Below, in pieces: positions 44,179 through 57,277 of a DNA stretch of 64,000 nt. The notes below the pieces were generated by a model. The model was not told the origin of the DNA, ran no database searches, and saw only the letters and a list, made by a program, of their open reading frames with translations. The position numbers and the translations under genes are program-made. Each line of letters begins with the position of its first letter. The stretch's first letter is position 1. This stretch comes from Mikania micrantha (Eukaryota > Streptophyta > Magnoliopsida > Asterales > Asteraceae), in the NCBI GenBank assembly GCA_009363875.1, contig CM018689.1, forward strand, positions 61,847,250 through 61,911,249, in the 5' to 3' direction.

Positions 44179-45219
44179 CTAAACAGTTGAGAGATTTGGT
44201 ACTTGGTGCCCTGCTGCACCCTCAATACCACTATCCGCATTGGCTCCTATGATTTTGGCCATGTCATTATCTTCAGGGACCACATCCTCTACACTGTAGT
44301 TAGGGTCAATCCCAAGAAATTCCAGTTGGTGATGAAAGAAGTCCCATTCCCCTGGCTCCCAAGTTTGCTGATCCTCGGCTCTGACAGACTTAAATTTTAT
44401 AAGCCTGTTTGTAATGGCCCATTTTTGCGCATTAGTGATGCCATAATCAATGGATTCATCATCACTGTCATAATCAGCCGGGGTGCTGTTCCTGTTAAAC
44501 ATAGCAGTTTTACCTTTCCCACTTGCTGGTTTATCTGCAGTCACCAGCTTACCAGCTCGAATTGAAGCTTCAATGTCCATCATAGAGAACCCTTCTTCTG
44601 CCAACAAATCAAACTGGTTAGCCGTGGTAACACCTGGGCCCTGCCCTAACTTCTTTTGCTGCAGCCTGGTGGGTTTAGGATGGTAATCTCTACCAGCTGC
44701 AGTAGTTGGTCCCTTTCCTTTGCTTTTGGAAGCCGCAACATGGGCACTATGAAGTATGCTCATCTTCCGTTGGGTTGATGGGTTACTACTAGTGTTGCTT
44801 TTCTGATAATGACCAATTCTTGAAGGGCCAGCATTTGACCCCATGCCTCTAGGCCCGCCCTGGGTGTGCTGCCCCCCATGTCTAGAACCAAGAGAAGGTA
44901 GTCTCTTATGGGTTTTAATGATGAATCCATCCTCATCTTGCTCTTTCCCAGTCATCTTTCCGCTGCTGCTGTTCTTCTGATTAGCTTGGGCTAACTCAGC
45001 ACTCTTGATCTCTTCTTCAGTCCTTGGCCTGGTCTTACACATTTGGAATGAATGTCCAAAGACATTGCAGTGAGAACACACTGCTGGGCGCCACTGGTAT
45101 GACACATGAAGGGTGGCTATCCTAGCAGGTCTAGACCCTATTGGGGGGAATTCAAGCTCAATTTCATTAGGCAAATTGCTAGTGGCAGCAACCTCAACTA
45201 AAACCCTAGCATATCCTAC
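43251..45219 (-). repeat. E10 tandem duplication, copy A (1969 bp)
   Basis: Contains the start of ORF2 (endonuclease) and the ORF1 C-terminal half. It matches 45220-47188 with only about four differences seen by eye: one G missing at about 43482, one C/T change near 43545, one near 44705, and a small difference near 44640. Confidence 0.9.
44179..45219 (-). pseudogene. E10 ORF1 C-terminal part, copy A
   Basis: An open frame of about 330 codons contains the end of the DUF4283-like region, the CCHC knuckle CSHCNVFGHSFQMC, a Lys/Ser/Gly linker and the C-terminal IDPNYSVEDV motif, ending TAG next to the ORF2 ATG. The N-terminal half is absent because copy A begins at the duplication junction (45219). 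This copy lacks the frameshift found in copy B. Confidence 0.85.
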
Positions 45220-46148
45220 TTCAAGGATTTGACATTTTCAAACAGGTTGCCCTGTTTGCGATTGAAGGATCTCAGGGGGGGCTTGAGCCTCTTCATTTTT
45301 GAGACTAAGGGGAACATATGAAATCCCCTAACAGGTGCCTCCCAGTGGGTTTTAACAGTAGGCAGAAACGCCTCCTTGCTGGCAAGAAAATTAGAAAATT
45401 TAAAGGGTTTGGGTGATCTTAGGACAGCAGAGGGGACAGCTAGCACAACGGGGCTATGGTCAGAGGTAAGGAAGGGCAAAAACTGGGCATAAGCCGAGGG
45501 ATAGAGCTGGACAAATGGGCCATTGGACATAGCTCTATCAAGTTTCTTGAGAAGGCCAAGAGGATTACCAGGGCTTCTATTCCAGGTGAATTTGAGCCCA
45601 GACATGGCAAGGTCCTCAACATCTATATCAAAGGCACAATCTCTCAATTCAGACATACTATTAGAAACAAAAGAGGATCCCACAGATCTTTCAGATGGGT
45701 CCATGATGGCATTGAAGTCACCAAGAAGAACCCATGGCTCAGAACCAACAGAGGCTTTGTGCATCCGGAGAGCTTCCCAGCAATGCCTCCTAGGAATTTG
45801 ACGATGATAGGCATAAACAAAAGAACAATGGAAAGGGGGGCTACCATTAGTGGGACGAATGTTACAGTGTATGACCTGTGAGTGGCGAGTAACTACCAAA
45901 AGAGAGACAACAGAAGGGTCCCAGCCAATAACAATCCTGGTGTTCCCTTCAGATTCATTGCAATTGGAGTCCCACTCCCATTTCCCAAAAACACGATTAC
46001 AAACCTGGTGCAACTTAATCCTAGAAAGGTGTGTCTCCAAGACGCCTAGAACACTAATATTCTTATGCAGAATGTGATCTCTAACCTGATTCTGACTAGT
46101 GACATTAGACATGCCTCTAACATTCCAGGCAGAAATGTGCAGCTCCAT
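45216..46148 (-). pseudogene. E10 ORF2 N-terminal fragment (endonuclease), copy B
   Basis: 310 codons from ATG 46148 to a stop created at the duplication junction. It carries the complete endonuclease (WNVRG, ETH, GDFNAI, TSDHSP) and keeps the G lost from copy A, so it shows the unshifted sequence. No RT is attached in this copy. Confidence 0.88.
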
Positions 46149-47188
46149 CTAAACAGTTGAGAGATTTGGTACTTGGTGCCCTGCTGCACCCTCAATACCA
46201 CTATCCGCATTGGCTCCTATGATTTTGGCCATGTCATTATCTTCAGGGACCACATCCTCTACACTGTAGTTAGGGTCAATCCCAAGAAATTCCAGTTGGT
46301 GATGAAAGAAGTCCCATTCCCCTGGCTCCCAAGTTTGCTGATCCTCGGCTCTGACAGACTTAAATTTTATAAGCCTGTTTGTAATGGCCCATTTTTGCGC
46401 ATTAGTGATGCCATAATCAATGGATTCATCATCACTGTCATAATCAGCCGGGGTGCTGTTCCTGTTAAACATAGCAGTTTTACCTTTCCCACTTGCTGGT
46501 TTATCTGCAGTCACCAGCTTACCAGCTCGAATTGAAGCTTCAATGTCCATCATAGAGAACCCTTCTTCTGCCAACAAATCAAACTGGTTAGCCGTGGTAA
46601 CACCTGGGACCTGCCTAACTTCTTTTGCTGCAGCCTGGTGGGTTTAGGATGGTAATCTCTACCAGCTGCAGTAGCTGGTCCCTTTCCTTTGCTTTTGGAA
46701 GCCGCAACATGGGCACTATGAAGTATGCTCATCTTCCGTTGGGTTGATGGGTTACTACTAGTGTTGCTTTTCTGATAATGACCAATTCTTGAAGGGCCAG
46801 CATTTGACCCCATGCCTCTAGGCCCGCCCTGGGTGTGCTGCCCCCCATGTCTAGAACCAAGAGAAGGTAGTCTCTTATGGGTTTTAATGATGAATCCATC
46901 CTCATCTTGCTCTTTCCCAGTCATCTTTCCGCTGCTGCTGTTCTTCTGATTAGCTTGGGCTAACTCAGCACTCTTGATCTCTTCTTCAGTCCTTGGCCTG
47001 GTCTTACACATTTGGAATGAATGTCCAAAGACATTGCAGTGAGAACACACTGCTGGGCGCCACTGGTATGACACATGAAGGGTGGCTATCCTAGCAGGTC
47101 TAGACCCTATTGGGGGGAATTCAAGCTCAATTTCATTAGGCAAATTGCTAGTGGCAGCAACCTCAACTAAAACCCTAGCATATCCTAT
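45220..47188 (-). repeat. E10 tandem duplication, copy B (1969 bp)
   Basis: The left junction shows the microhomology TCCTA: the original flanks CTCCTAC and ATCCTAT fuse as ATCCTAC. The two halves are almost identical, so the event is recent or is an assembly artefact. Confidence 0.88.
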
Positions 47189-48287
47189 CTTCCCCATTTG
47201 ACTCTCACACCTTTCCTCCGTCACTCTATCCATGAGAAGTGGAACACCTAAAGCACTCAAGATTTTACTAAGGCCCTTGCCAGTCCAAAGCTCCAACGGG
47301 ACATTGTGGACTGTTACCCAGAGGGGGATAACACTTGGTTCAATTTTTTGAAGGCATAAGCCTGGCTCCCATTTCTGAAGCAAAATAGGAACATTGTTGA
47401 CTAACCAAGGTCCATTAGACAAAGCTTCATTCATTCCCTGCTCACTCTTGAATTTGAAATAGTAATACCCAACAGCACTTTTAGATATGCTATCCAAATC
47501 AAACTGCTTCCACAATCGCCTAAATGTGCTATTGACTACATTATAATCCATGGATGTGCCTAGAAAATAACCATATAGATACAGTGTAAAAGCAGAAGCA
47601 GAGTACCTAAGATCATCCTCAGAGATGAGAACCCGTTTCTCACCAGTCGAAGTGACTGAAGGGGGGATGAATTCTAACCTAGTTCGCTCATTACCATTAT
47701 TGAGCTTCATTTTGCTAGCATATGAGACTTTCCCAGATATGTGGCTGTCCCAAACATTCTTTTGAGGGTCAATTTTTTCAGCATCTAATTTGCGCCCCAA
47801 AGTATAGGGGGCAATGGCTGGGCGGCCATTGTTAGAGACCAGGGCAGCGTTCATGGTCTGGCCACCATGAGCCGCACCATCAGAGGCCGATGTTTCCACC
47901 GCATCCGATTCATAATCAGGGTCATCCAGCATGGTTTCATCAACTATGATGGGTTCATCCGAGTAATGAGCCGGAGAAGGAGGAACAGAGGCTTCCAAGT
48001 TTAGGCCACATACCTCAGCCATCGGCATAGCAGACATCAGGGTGTCGACTCCTCCAATTGCCGCCTCATTTGGGTTGGAGGGGACCTGAGTAGAATGGAC
48101 ATCATCAGAACCAACACTCAACGTATCAAGCTGAGGACCGTTGTGTTGGGGGAATTGCGCATGACCAATCAATTCTCTCAAGGAGGTATCACCGGAATTG
48201 TGGGCTCCTTGAATCTCACCTACAAACCGGCAAACATCTAGATTAAAAATTTTGATTTGTTGTTTCCACCCAGCATCGTGCCAGTCG
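46149..48287 (-). pseudogene. E10 ORF1, N-terminal part plus copy B C-terminus, frameshifted
   Basis: The frame from 48181 to about 46600 covers an acidic/Ser-rich N-terminal region, a KVSYASKMKLNN motif, a DUF4283-like domain (YGYFLGTSMDYNVV, GYYYFKFKSEQGMNEALSNG, LWVTVHNVPLELWTGKG) and the CCHC knuckle. A one-base loss at about 46610 shifts the frame; the C-terminus continues at 46577-46149. A second frame change near 48255, beside a T run, separates the conserved GGNNKSKF motif. The first 30 or so codons are missing at the E11 junction. Confidence 0.87.
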
Positions 48288-48318
48288 AATTTAGCATAAA
48301 TATATAACCCAAAGAAAA

Positions 48319-50625
48319 CTACAACCTCTTAGGGGCATACCCCCGTAAAACATACAAAAGGCCTAACCAACATTTAGGCACCCAAAAAATAGTTCTAATG
48401 AATTTAGAACCATCCCCCCAACTATACAAAAAAAGGGGGGTCCACCTAAAGATATTTACATTACAAAACACCAAACACAATTCGCTAACCATAGAATACA
48501 TACAAGCATAAAACACATTAGCGATCCTAATACATTGATGGGCAAAGTTCCTAGTCACGCCAATATGAGAAACGTAGCCGAACTGAGGAACAGGATCCAT
48601 CAACAACAACAACAAAAAATAGGCCATATGCATCCAGATGTATACATAAGTATAATCAAAACCAATCCTCCCCGTATCACTCCCCAACTCACCAGCCATG
48701 AACAAATGCGAAAAAACAGCATAAATACCAAAATCCATCAAGTAGTCTATTGCATTCAAGTAACAACCCATCCCAGACTACAAATAGAACCGGCCCTGGC
48801 AGCCCAAAAACCGGCCTAACCCCAAGCCCATTGAGCGTGTAATTCTCCTACCCAAAAGGTCAACCGGCTGCCCACTTACTAACCCCCATTGGTTTGATAT
48901 GGAAGTGCAAAATAGGATTCCATCCGCAATCCAAGTAGGCCTCGGTTCCTTATGGACAGCCCAGTACTTAATACATCCCTGTATACCCTGCCTGCTATCC
49001 CTCACGCACACAAGAGAGTGCAACCCAACACAGGCAAAATTACAGCCCCAAATTCCATCAGGTAAGCCTCCTAAGCAGACTTTCAGATCCAGAAGAAGCC
49101 CTCCCCCTCTATACGCAGCCATGTAAGACATGCCCAAGTGGCTATGCATCAGCTCCTTTCCCAACTGGTCCCTACAAACCCCCTCCAACCAGCATTCCTT
49201 AATCCAGGGGATGTGCCAGTCATTCCCCATCAGCACATCAGCACCATGGCAGCCCTTAACCCAGCCAGCAGGTAAATCCCAGACCAGATGTCTGTAATTT
49301 CCAGCACCATAGAGATCCCCCATGAGCTCGGAGCCACAGTTGCAATGCGTGTACACAACCCAGCCCATGCTAGTCCGATTCCGCAGCTGGGCATAGCCAG
49401 TAAACCAAGCAAGAGTCCTCCCTAAGCAAGTGGTAGCACCTTTGTCCTTACGATCAGCTTTTACAATAGTAGCAGAGAGGCAAACCAGCCAAAAATCACT
49501 GCAGTAATCAGTCCCGCATAAGCCAAACTGAATACATAGCATTAACCCCCACACCATAGTCTTGCCCATCCAAGCAGCACCAGAGTACAAACCACCTCTA
49601 ATAAAGGACTTCCAACTGATCAGAATAATATTGCAGGTCTCAATCCTGCAAGGAACAGCACTTCGGACCATATCAGCATGTAAAATTCCCAAGGACCTGA
49701 AATACCAGCAGCAATGTGTGCCCCCAGCCCACCTCAAATTACCCAGATTGTAGCCGTTCCACAATTGGTAGGCATTGCACACCGAAGGCCAGGCACAAAA
49801 GTCAACTTTTGTATTACCCACCGTAGGGTCAACATTGTAGCCTCCTGCACCCCCATTGCCACACTCCGTCCAGCCCATCAGCAAGCCACCCGATTTGTAA
49901 CCCCAAACCCAGTCATAGGAATAGCTATCTTTGCCCCAATACATAGCAGATTGACCCCATCTATGATCCCCACTGCAGGTGGCTGTAACATAGATCACCT
50001 GAAGCAGGCCCAACCCCCTAGTAGTAATAATACGAAGCAACCCATCCTTGCATAATATCATAACTTCAGTCTTTGACACAAACATGCAGCGGCAGCCAAA
50101 TAAATCCCAAGAGCTTCCGTGTTGGCATTTGTCAGCTGAGAAAGTATCCCAAACCAGACCCAGCAACATGAAGGGGTCAAATATCCCCCCCTTCTGCATC
50201 TGCTCAACCCTATACCTGCCAGGCGACTTCAAATGATGACAGCAATAAACGCACCAACCCAACAGCCCATAAACCCAAGTAATAAGAATAAGGTTATAAA
50301 TAACCATAAGAATATCAACTCTCAGCAATAAAAGATGAATAAAGGGCCCAACCCAAGCCCTCCCTTTACCCCAAATCCTCACTTTTATAAGCCCAACCAG
50401 GACCCCATCCCTCTGCCCATACCTATTACTCTCCCCAATACAAGCAAAAAACCAATTTGTTAACAGATTAATAATAAGGTATGGGTAAAAAACAAGAAAA
50501 GTCAAATGCACTTTAATCCCTAACTGGTTTCTCAACTCCAAAGTAAAACCCACTGACAACACAAACAAGACAGTACACATAGAAGCCCAGAGACCCCAAA
50601 ACACCCAAACACAAGGTAAATTCAT
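48319..50625 (-). pseudogene. E11 candidate ORF3 (768 codons) with one in-frame TAG
   Basis: The start ATG (50623-50625) and the ORF2 stop (50622-50624) overlap as ATGA. The frame is open for 615 codons to TAG at 48778-48780, then continues in the same frame to 48319. The N-terminal 130 residues contain three strongly hydrophobic stretches (for example MCTVLFVLSVGFTL and LTFLVFYPYLIINLL), suggestive of membrane segments. The middle is Cys/Trp/Gly-rich. The end is FLYSWGDGSKFIRTIFWVPK...RGYAPKRL. E12 has the same TAG and a two-codon in-frame length change at a CAA run. Unknown function. Confidence 0.5.
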
Positions 50626-53600
50626 GGAGAAGGATCCTTCAAATAATTTGCCTCCACATAATTAGGCAACACCAAATCCCAAATCTTCCTGACTTGAACA
50701 AGGGCTAAAGAATTTCTAAGTTTTAGACTAAGCATACGGAGTCTAACTGAATCTAAAATTAAGAAACAGACATCCTCAACTGGTCTTTTCCTGTTTTCAA
50801 ACTGTCTAAGACACCTCTCCTGCCAAATATAATAGACAGTCGCACCAAGAACCAGGCGGTTAACAACACTCCGTATAGACCCACTATTACCACTTTTGCT
50901 AAACTCCTCAACCTTGCTATTCCAATTCCCGGCTAAGGGGGGCCATTTTGTCTTCCTTCTCACTTTATCCCAAATCTTAGCCGTAACTACACAATCAAAG
51001 AACAAGTGATCCGTACTATCCTGCACACTAGCACAGAAAACACACTTGTTTTCGCTCATGACACTCCATCTACTAATCAAATCATGTGTCCTTAGCTTAT
51101 TCTTAACAGCAAGCCATAGGATAAACGCATGCCTAGGGATATTCTGAGAGAACCACACAAGGTTCCCCCAATTGACCTCATTCACAATCTCCTGAATGTC
51201 TTTCCAAACCTCACCAACATGGAAATTAACATCCTTCCCCTCATTTGTTCTCCAGACAATCCTGTCAGGGATATTTTCACTCAACTGAAAAGGGGGGGAA
51301 GCAATTAAGCACGGGAATCTCATATGCCAATCTGGAGGCCAATTCCAGTTATTATCAGCAATGACCTCAGCCACTCGTGTGGCCTTCGAGAAACCCTCCT
51401 CATGCATGTTCCTGGAAGTGAGCACACGGTCAAGGGGGCCAGAGGGGTGCCAATTGTCAAACCAAGCAGAGGTGGACTGGCCATTCCCAATAATAGAAAC
51501 ACAATGTTTCCTTAGCAGGTCTCTTAGTTGAAGGATTTTCCTCCAGCTCCAACTAACATCATTTTTTACAGGAACTTCCCAGAAACTTTTGCCTCTGAGA
51601 TGGTACTCCTCAATCCAGTTTACCCAAAGAGACTTCTTACGGGTAATGGCATTCCAAGTATGTTTAGACATGAGGGCATTGTTCCAAGTCCTCAGCGACT
51701 TAAGGCCCAATCCTCCATGCCTAATAGGAGTACAACATTCCACCCATTTTACTTTGGCTTTCCCTCTCACCATATCACCTTTACACCACAAGAAGCCTCT
51801 TATAACCTTTTCAATAGCTTTAGTGACAGCTATAGGAAGGATAAGAACTGAGGACCAATACACCTGAAGGGAATTTAAGACCGATTTTATAAGTTGCAAC
51901 CTACCAGCAAAAGAGAGAGATTTGGCCTTCCAATCCTGGACTCTCTTCTTGACTCTCTCGATCAGAGGGGTGCAGTCAGCTTGCTTTAACCGGGATGACA
52001 CAAGAGGAACACCCAAATATTTAACAGGAAGAGTTCCCACCCTAAAGTGGACAAGGTCATTAATCTCCCTTTGAACTTGTGGGTCAACATTCCCAAAGAA
52101 AACCGTACTCTTAGGAATGCTGGGATTAAGACCAGAAACATCTTTGAACTCATCCAAGGCCTCAATGAGGATCTCAACAGAAGAAGGGTCTCCATGACAG
52201 AACAGAAACAGGTCATCAGCAAAACACAGGTGGGTTAGGCCTACCTCTGAACACTTCCAGTGGAATCTAAATTCCTCATTATCTTTAACACTCTGGGTGA
52301 GCATCAAGGATAAAACCTCCATGACTAAAGTAAAGAGGTAAGGCGACATAGGATCTCCTTGCCTCAAGCCCCTTTTTCCCCTAAAGAAACCTTTCTGTTC
52401 TCCATTGATGGCAACAGAGAAAGAAGTGGTGGTCACACATTCCATGATCCATCGAATCATTTTCCTAGGAAAACCAAAATGAATTAAACAATCCTGTAAA
52501 AACTCCCACTCAACAGTGTCATAGGCTTTCTGAATGTCAATCTTGAAAGCACACCTAGGGGGACCTCGATGCCTATGATAATTCCTCATCAACTCCTGAG
52601 TAATCAAAATATTATCACTTATCTGCCTATCTGGAATGAACGCGCATTGGTTATCACTAACAATGTCACAGAGGACACTCTTTATACGGTTAGTGATAAT
52701 TTTGCTGATACACTTGTAAATAACATTACAACAAGAAATAGGCCTAAAATCTGTGACTTTGCTGGGGTTGGGGATCTTGGGAACTAAGGCAATAACCGTG
52801 GCATTAATTTCTTTAAGGAGATTACCATTTCTGAAAAACTCCTTAACCGCCATACTGAAATCATTACCAACCACCTCCCAGGCAGCCTTAAAGAATTTCG
52901 AAGAAAACCCATCAGGCCCCGGGGCTTTATTATCATCAATATCAAGTAGAGCATCTTTGATCTCTTTATCAGTAACTTCCCCCACCATGTCAGACGCACT
53001 ATGCTGAGACACCCTATTAGGAAATAAGGAATCAGGGTTAACTATAGGGTCAACAGCATTAGACTCCCCTAAAATACCCTTGAAGTGGTCGATAAAAATG
53101 TCAGCCATCTGTTGGCCATCGACCCAATAGCCCTGAGGGCTTTCAATGGAATGGATCCATCTACAATTGGCATTGGACTTGACCACCTTGTGGAAGTATT
53201 TAGAATTCTGGTCCCCCTCCGCCAACCAGGTAACTTTAGCCTTCTGCTTCAGAAAAACCTCCTCATCCCGGACAGCTTCAAGATAAGCCGCCAGGTAGTT
53301 CTGTTCTTCCTCCCTTAGAACATTGTTGGTGGGATCTAAGGTGAGCTCACTTTGAACTTCTTCTAACTCTAGCTTAATCCTGTGAACCTTCTCAAACAGG
53401 TTACCCTGTTTAAAATTAAGCTTTCTTAAAGGGCCTTTTAAACTTTTGAGTTTGGACACCAACGAGAACATAGCAAAACCTTGGATGTGATTATTCCAAA
53501 CCTCCCTAACAGTAGGAATGAAATCCCCCTTGGACACAAGGTAATTCATGAACTTGAACTGCCTCACAGGCCTATGGACAATACTAGGGGGATAGTCATC

Positions 53601-54304
53601 AAACAAGGGGAATGGTCCGAAGTCAAAAACGGGAGAAATCTGGCATTCGCTTGAGGGAAGAGGAGCATGAAAGAATGGTTAACAACCACTCTGTCTAACT
53701 TCTTTAACAAACCACCAACAGTACCAGGGCTTTTACTCCAAGTAAATCTCAGCCCTGACAAACTGAGATCCTCTACTTCAATATCCATAAAACATTCCCT
53801 TATTTCAGTCATACTCTTAGTGATATAAGACGACCCCATAGAACGTTCAGACGGGTCAGTGATGGAGTTGAAATCACCAAGGAGGGCCCACGGATGATTA
53901 CCCACCACAGTTTTATGAAGTTTAAGAGCCTCCCAGCACTCCTTACGTTGGATAAGTCTATGGTAAGCATAGACCACAGAACAGTAAAAAGCAGAGCCTC
54001 CCCTCACCGGCTGGACATAACAATGGACAACTTGGGGATGACGAGCAACAATCATAAGATTAACAATTTTTGGATTCCACCCAACAACTATACGAGTGTT
54101 ACCCTCACACTCATTACAGTTTGAGTCCCAACTCCAATTATTAAAAACTCGATTACATATCAAAGAAACCTTACCTTTAGCAAGATGAGTTTCAATAATC
54201 CCCATGATATTGACATTATGCTCCCTAAGATGCTGCATAATCAGGTTCTGTTTGGCAGCCGAACACATACCCCTCACATTCCAAACCAGGATTTTCATAT
54301 CCAT
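50622..54304 (-). pseudogene. E11 ORF2 (EN-RT-zf-RVT), one frameshift
   Basis: The ATG at 54304 (MDMKILVWNVRGMCS) follows the ORF1 TAG directly. The endonuclease shows ETH, GDFNSI and TSDHSP. A two-base insertion at a C run near 53590 shifts the frame; E12 has the shorter run and keeps the frame. From there 994 codons are open, with APGPDGFSSKFFKA, DFRPISCCNVIYKCISKI, QCAFIPDRQISDNIL, GLRQGDPMSPYLFTL, LCFADDLFLF, VWFSQNIPRHAFILWLAV and VYYIWQERCLRQFENR. All RT core motifs are present. It is the least damaged ORF2 here alongside E14. Confidence 0.92.
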
Positions 54305-54450
54305 CTAAACAGATTGATTAGAGCTGGGGCCCACATACCCTACACCCCCCATCAGCTGGCTTTGGTTTTCTTTACCCAAAAACGCAGCCATACCATTTGT
54401 CTCTTGCTCAACATCCACAACGCTATAAGTGGGATCTATCCACAACGCTA
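54302..54450 (-). pseudogene. E11 ORF1 C-terminal remnant (49 codons)
   Basis: Reads WIDPTYSVVDV, then NGMAAFLGKE and SSNQSV before TAG, immediately followed by the ORF2 ATG (TAGATG). It is the typical end of family B ORF1. The rest was never inserted or has been lost, since telomeric repeat starts at 54451. Confidence 0.85.
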
Positions 54451-54532
54451 TAGGGTTTAGGGTTTAGGGTTTAGGGTTTAGGGTTTCGGGTTTCGGGTTT
54501 CGGGTATCGGGTTTCGGGTTTCGGGTTTAGGG
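54451..54532 (+). repeat. Telomeric tract T10 (TTTAGGG with TTTCGGG block)
   Basis: About five canonical repeats, six TTTCGGG (one TATCGGG), then one TTTAGGG before the oligo(T) of E12. Confidence 0.95.
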
Positions 54533-54590
54533 TTTTTTTTTTTTTTGGATAAAGGGCTTTAGCCCGGAAAAATATATAACCCAAAGAAAA

Positions 54591-56546
54591 CTACAACCTC
54601 TTAGGGGCATACCCCCGTAAAACATACAAAAGGCCTAACCAACATTTAGGCACCCAAAAAATAGTTCTAATGAATTTAGAACCATCCCCCCAACTATACA
54701 AAAAAAGGGGGGTCCACCTAAAGATATTTACATTACAAAACACCAAACACAATTCGCTAACCATAGAATACATACAAGCATAAAACACATTAGCGATCCT
54801 AATACATTGATGGGCAAAGTTCCTAGTCACGCCAATATGAGAAACGTAGCCGAACTGAGGAACAGGATCCATCAACAACAAAAAATAGGCCATATGCATC
54901 CAGATGTATACATAAGTATAATCAAAACCAATCCTCCCCGTATCACTCCCCAACTCACCAGCCATGAACAAATGCGAAAAAACAGCATAAATACCAAAAT
55001 CCATCAAGTAGTCTATTGCATTCAAGTAACAACCCATCCCAGACTACAAATAGAACCGGCCCTGGCAGCCCAAAAACCGGCCTAACCCCAAGCCCATTGA
55101 GCGTGTAATTCTCCTACCCAAAAGGTCAACCGGCTGCCCACTTACTAACCCCCATTGGTTTGATATGGAAGTGCAAAATAGGATTCCATCCGCAATCCAA
55201 GTAGGCCTCGGTTCCTTATGGACAGCCCAGTACTTAATACATCCCTGTATACCCTGCCTGCTATCCCTCACGCACACAAGAGAGTGCAACCCAACACAGG
55301 CAAAATTACAGCCCCAAATTCCATCAGGTAAGCCTCCTAAGCAGACTTTCAGATCCAGAAGAAGCCCTCCCCCTCTATACGCAGCCATGTAAGACATGCC
55401 CAAGTGGCTATGCATCAGCTCCTTTCCCAACTGGTCCCTACAAACCCCCTCCAACCAGCATTCCTTAATCCAGGGGATGTGCCAGTCATTCCCCATCAGC
55501 ACATCAGCACCATGGCAGCCCTTAACCCAGCCAGCAGGTAAATCCCAGACCAGATGTCTGTAATTTCCAGCACCATAGAGATCCCCCATGAGCTCGGAGC
55601 CACAGTTGCAATGCGTGTACACAACCCAGCCCATGCTAGTCCGATTCCGCAGCTGGGCATAGCCAGTAAACCAAGCAAGAGTCCTCCCTAAGCAAGTGGT
55701 AGCACCTTTGTCCTTACGATCAGCTTTTACAATAGTAGCAGAGAGGCAAACCAGCCAAAAATCACTGCAGTAATCAGTCCCGCATAAGCCAAACTGAATA
55801 CATAGCATTAACCCCCACACCATAGTCTTGCCCATCCAAGCAGCACCAGAGTACAAACCACCTCTAATAAAGGACTTCCAACTGATCAGAATAATATTGC
55901 AGGTCTCAATCCTGCAAGGAACAGCACTTCGGACCATATCAGCATGTAAAATTCCCAAGGACCTGAAATACCAGCAGCAATGTGTGCCCCCAGCCCACCT
56001 CAAATTACCCAGATTGTAGCCGTTCCACAATTGGTAGGCATTGCACACCGAAGGCCAGGCACAAAAGTCAACTTTTGTTTTACCCACCGAAGGGTCAACA
56101 TTGTAGCCTCCTGCACCCCCATTGCCACACTCCGTCCAGCCCATCAGCAAGCCACCCCATTTGTAACCCCAAACCCAGTCATAGGAATAGCTATCTTTGC
56201 CCCAATACATAGCAGATTGACCCCATCTATGATCCCCACTGCAGGTGGCTGTAACATAGATCACCTGAAGCAGGCCCAACCCCCTAGTAGTAATAATACG
56301 AAGCAACCCATCCTTGCATAATATCATAACTTCAGTCTTTGACACAAACATGCAGCGGCAGCCAAAGAAATCCCAAGAGCTTCCGTGTTGGCATTTGTCA
56401 GCTGAGAAAGTATCCCAAACCAGACCCAGCAACATGAAGGGGTCAAATATCCCCCCCTTCTGCATCTGCTCAACCCTATACCTACCAGGCGACTTCAAAT
56501 GATGATAGCAATAAACGCCCCAACCCAACAGCCCATAAACCCAAGC
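54591..56546 (-). pseudogene. E12 ORF3 remnant
   Basis: Same frame and same internal TAG as E11 ORF3, lacking the N-terminal hydrophobic region because of the deletion. It keeps the C-terminal FLYSWGDGSKFI...RGYAPKRL ending. Confidence 0.5.
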
Positions 56547-57277
56547 CTATGGACAATACTAGGGATAGTCATCAAACAAGGGGAATGATCCGAAGTCAAA
56601 AACGGGAGAAATCTGGCATTCGCTTGAGGGAAGAGGAGCATGAAAGAATGGTTAACAACCACTCTGTCTAACTTCTTTAACAAACCACCAACAGTACCAG
56701 GGCTTTTACTCCAAGTAAATCTCAGCCCTGACAAACTGAGATCCTCTACTTCAATATCCATAAAACATTCCCTTATTTCAGTCATACTCCTAGTGATATA
56801 AGACGACCCCATAGAACGTTCAGACGGGTCAGTAATGGAGTTGAAATCACCAAGGAGGGCCCACGGATGATTACCCACCACAGTTTTATGAAGTTTAAGA
56901 GCCTCCCAGCACTCCCTACGTAGGATAAGTCTATGGTAAGCATAGACCACAGAACAGTAAAAAGCAGAGCCTACCCTCACCGGCTGGACATAACAATGGA
57001 CAACTTGGGGAAGACGAGCAACAATCATAAGATTAACAATTTTTGGATTCCACCCAACAACTATACGAGTGTTACCCTCACACTCATTACAGTTTGAGTC
57101 CCAACTCCAATTATTAAAAACACAATTACATATCAAAGAAACCTTACCTTTAGCAAGATGAGTTTCAATAATCCCCATGATAATGACATTATGCTCCCTA
57201 AGATGCTGCATAATCAGGTTCTGTTTGGCAGCCGAACACATACCCCTCACATTCCAAACCAGGATTTTCATATCCAT
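56547..57277 (-). pseudogene. E12 ORF2 endonuclease remnant
   Basis: The ATG at 57277 (MDMKILVWNVRGMCS) through VWNVRG, ETH, GDFNSI and TSDHSP, with about 240 codons before the deletion junction. It lacks RT and zf-RVT. The C run that shifts the frame in E11 is two bases shorter here, so this copy shows the undamaged sequence at that point. Confidence 0.88.

Larger units (their letters stand above)
38727..48292 (-). mobile_element. E10: family B LINE with an internal tandem duplication (9.6 kb)
   Basis: Oligo(T) 38727-38748, hairpin GGGC-ATATTA-GCCC, ORF3, ORF2, ORF1, then a second copy of the ORF2 start/ORF1 C-terminus junction, then the rest of ORF1. The ORF1 N-terminus is cut at about 48290, where E11 begins with no telomeric repeat between. 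ORF1 and ORF2 are joined as TAGATG in both duplicate copies (44176-44181, 46146-46151). Confidence 0.85.
48293..54450 (-). mobile_element. E11: 5'-truncated family B LINE (6.2 kb) lacking its last 3' bases
   Basis: It starts at AAATATATAACCC with no oligo(T), no hairpin and no telomeric repeat, unlike the otherwise matching E12 start at 54547. It contains ORF3, ORF2 and the last 49 codons of ORF1, then passes into TTTAGGG at 54451. The 5' truncation point (…CACAACGCTATAGGG) is the same as that of E12, so the two share one insertion event and were later duplicated. Confidence 0.88.
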
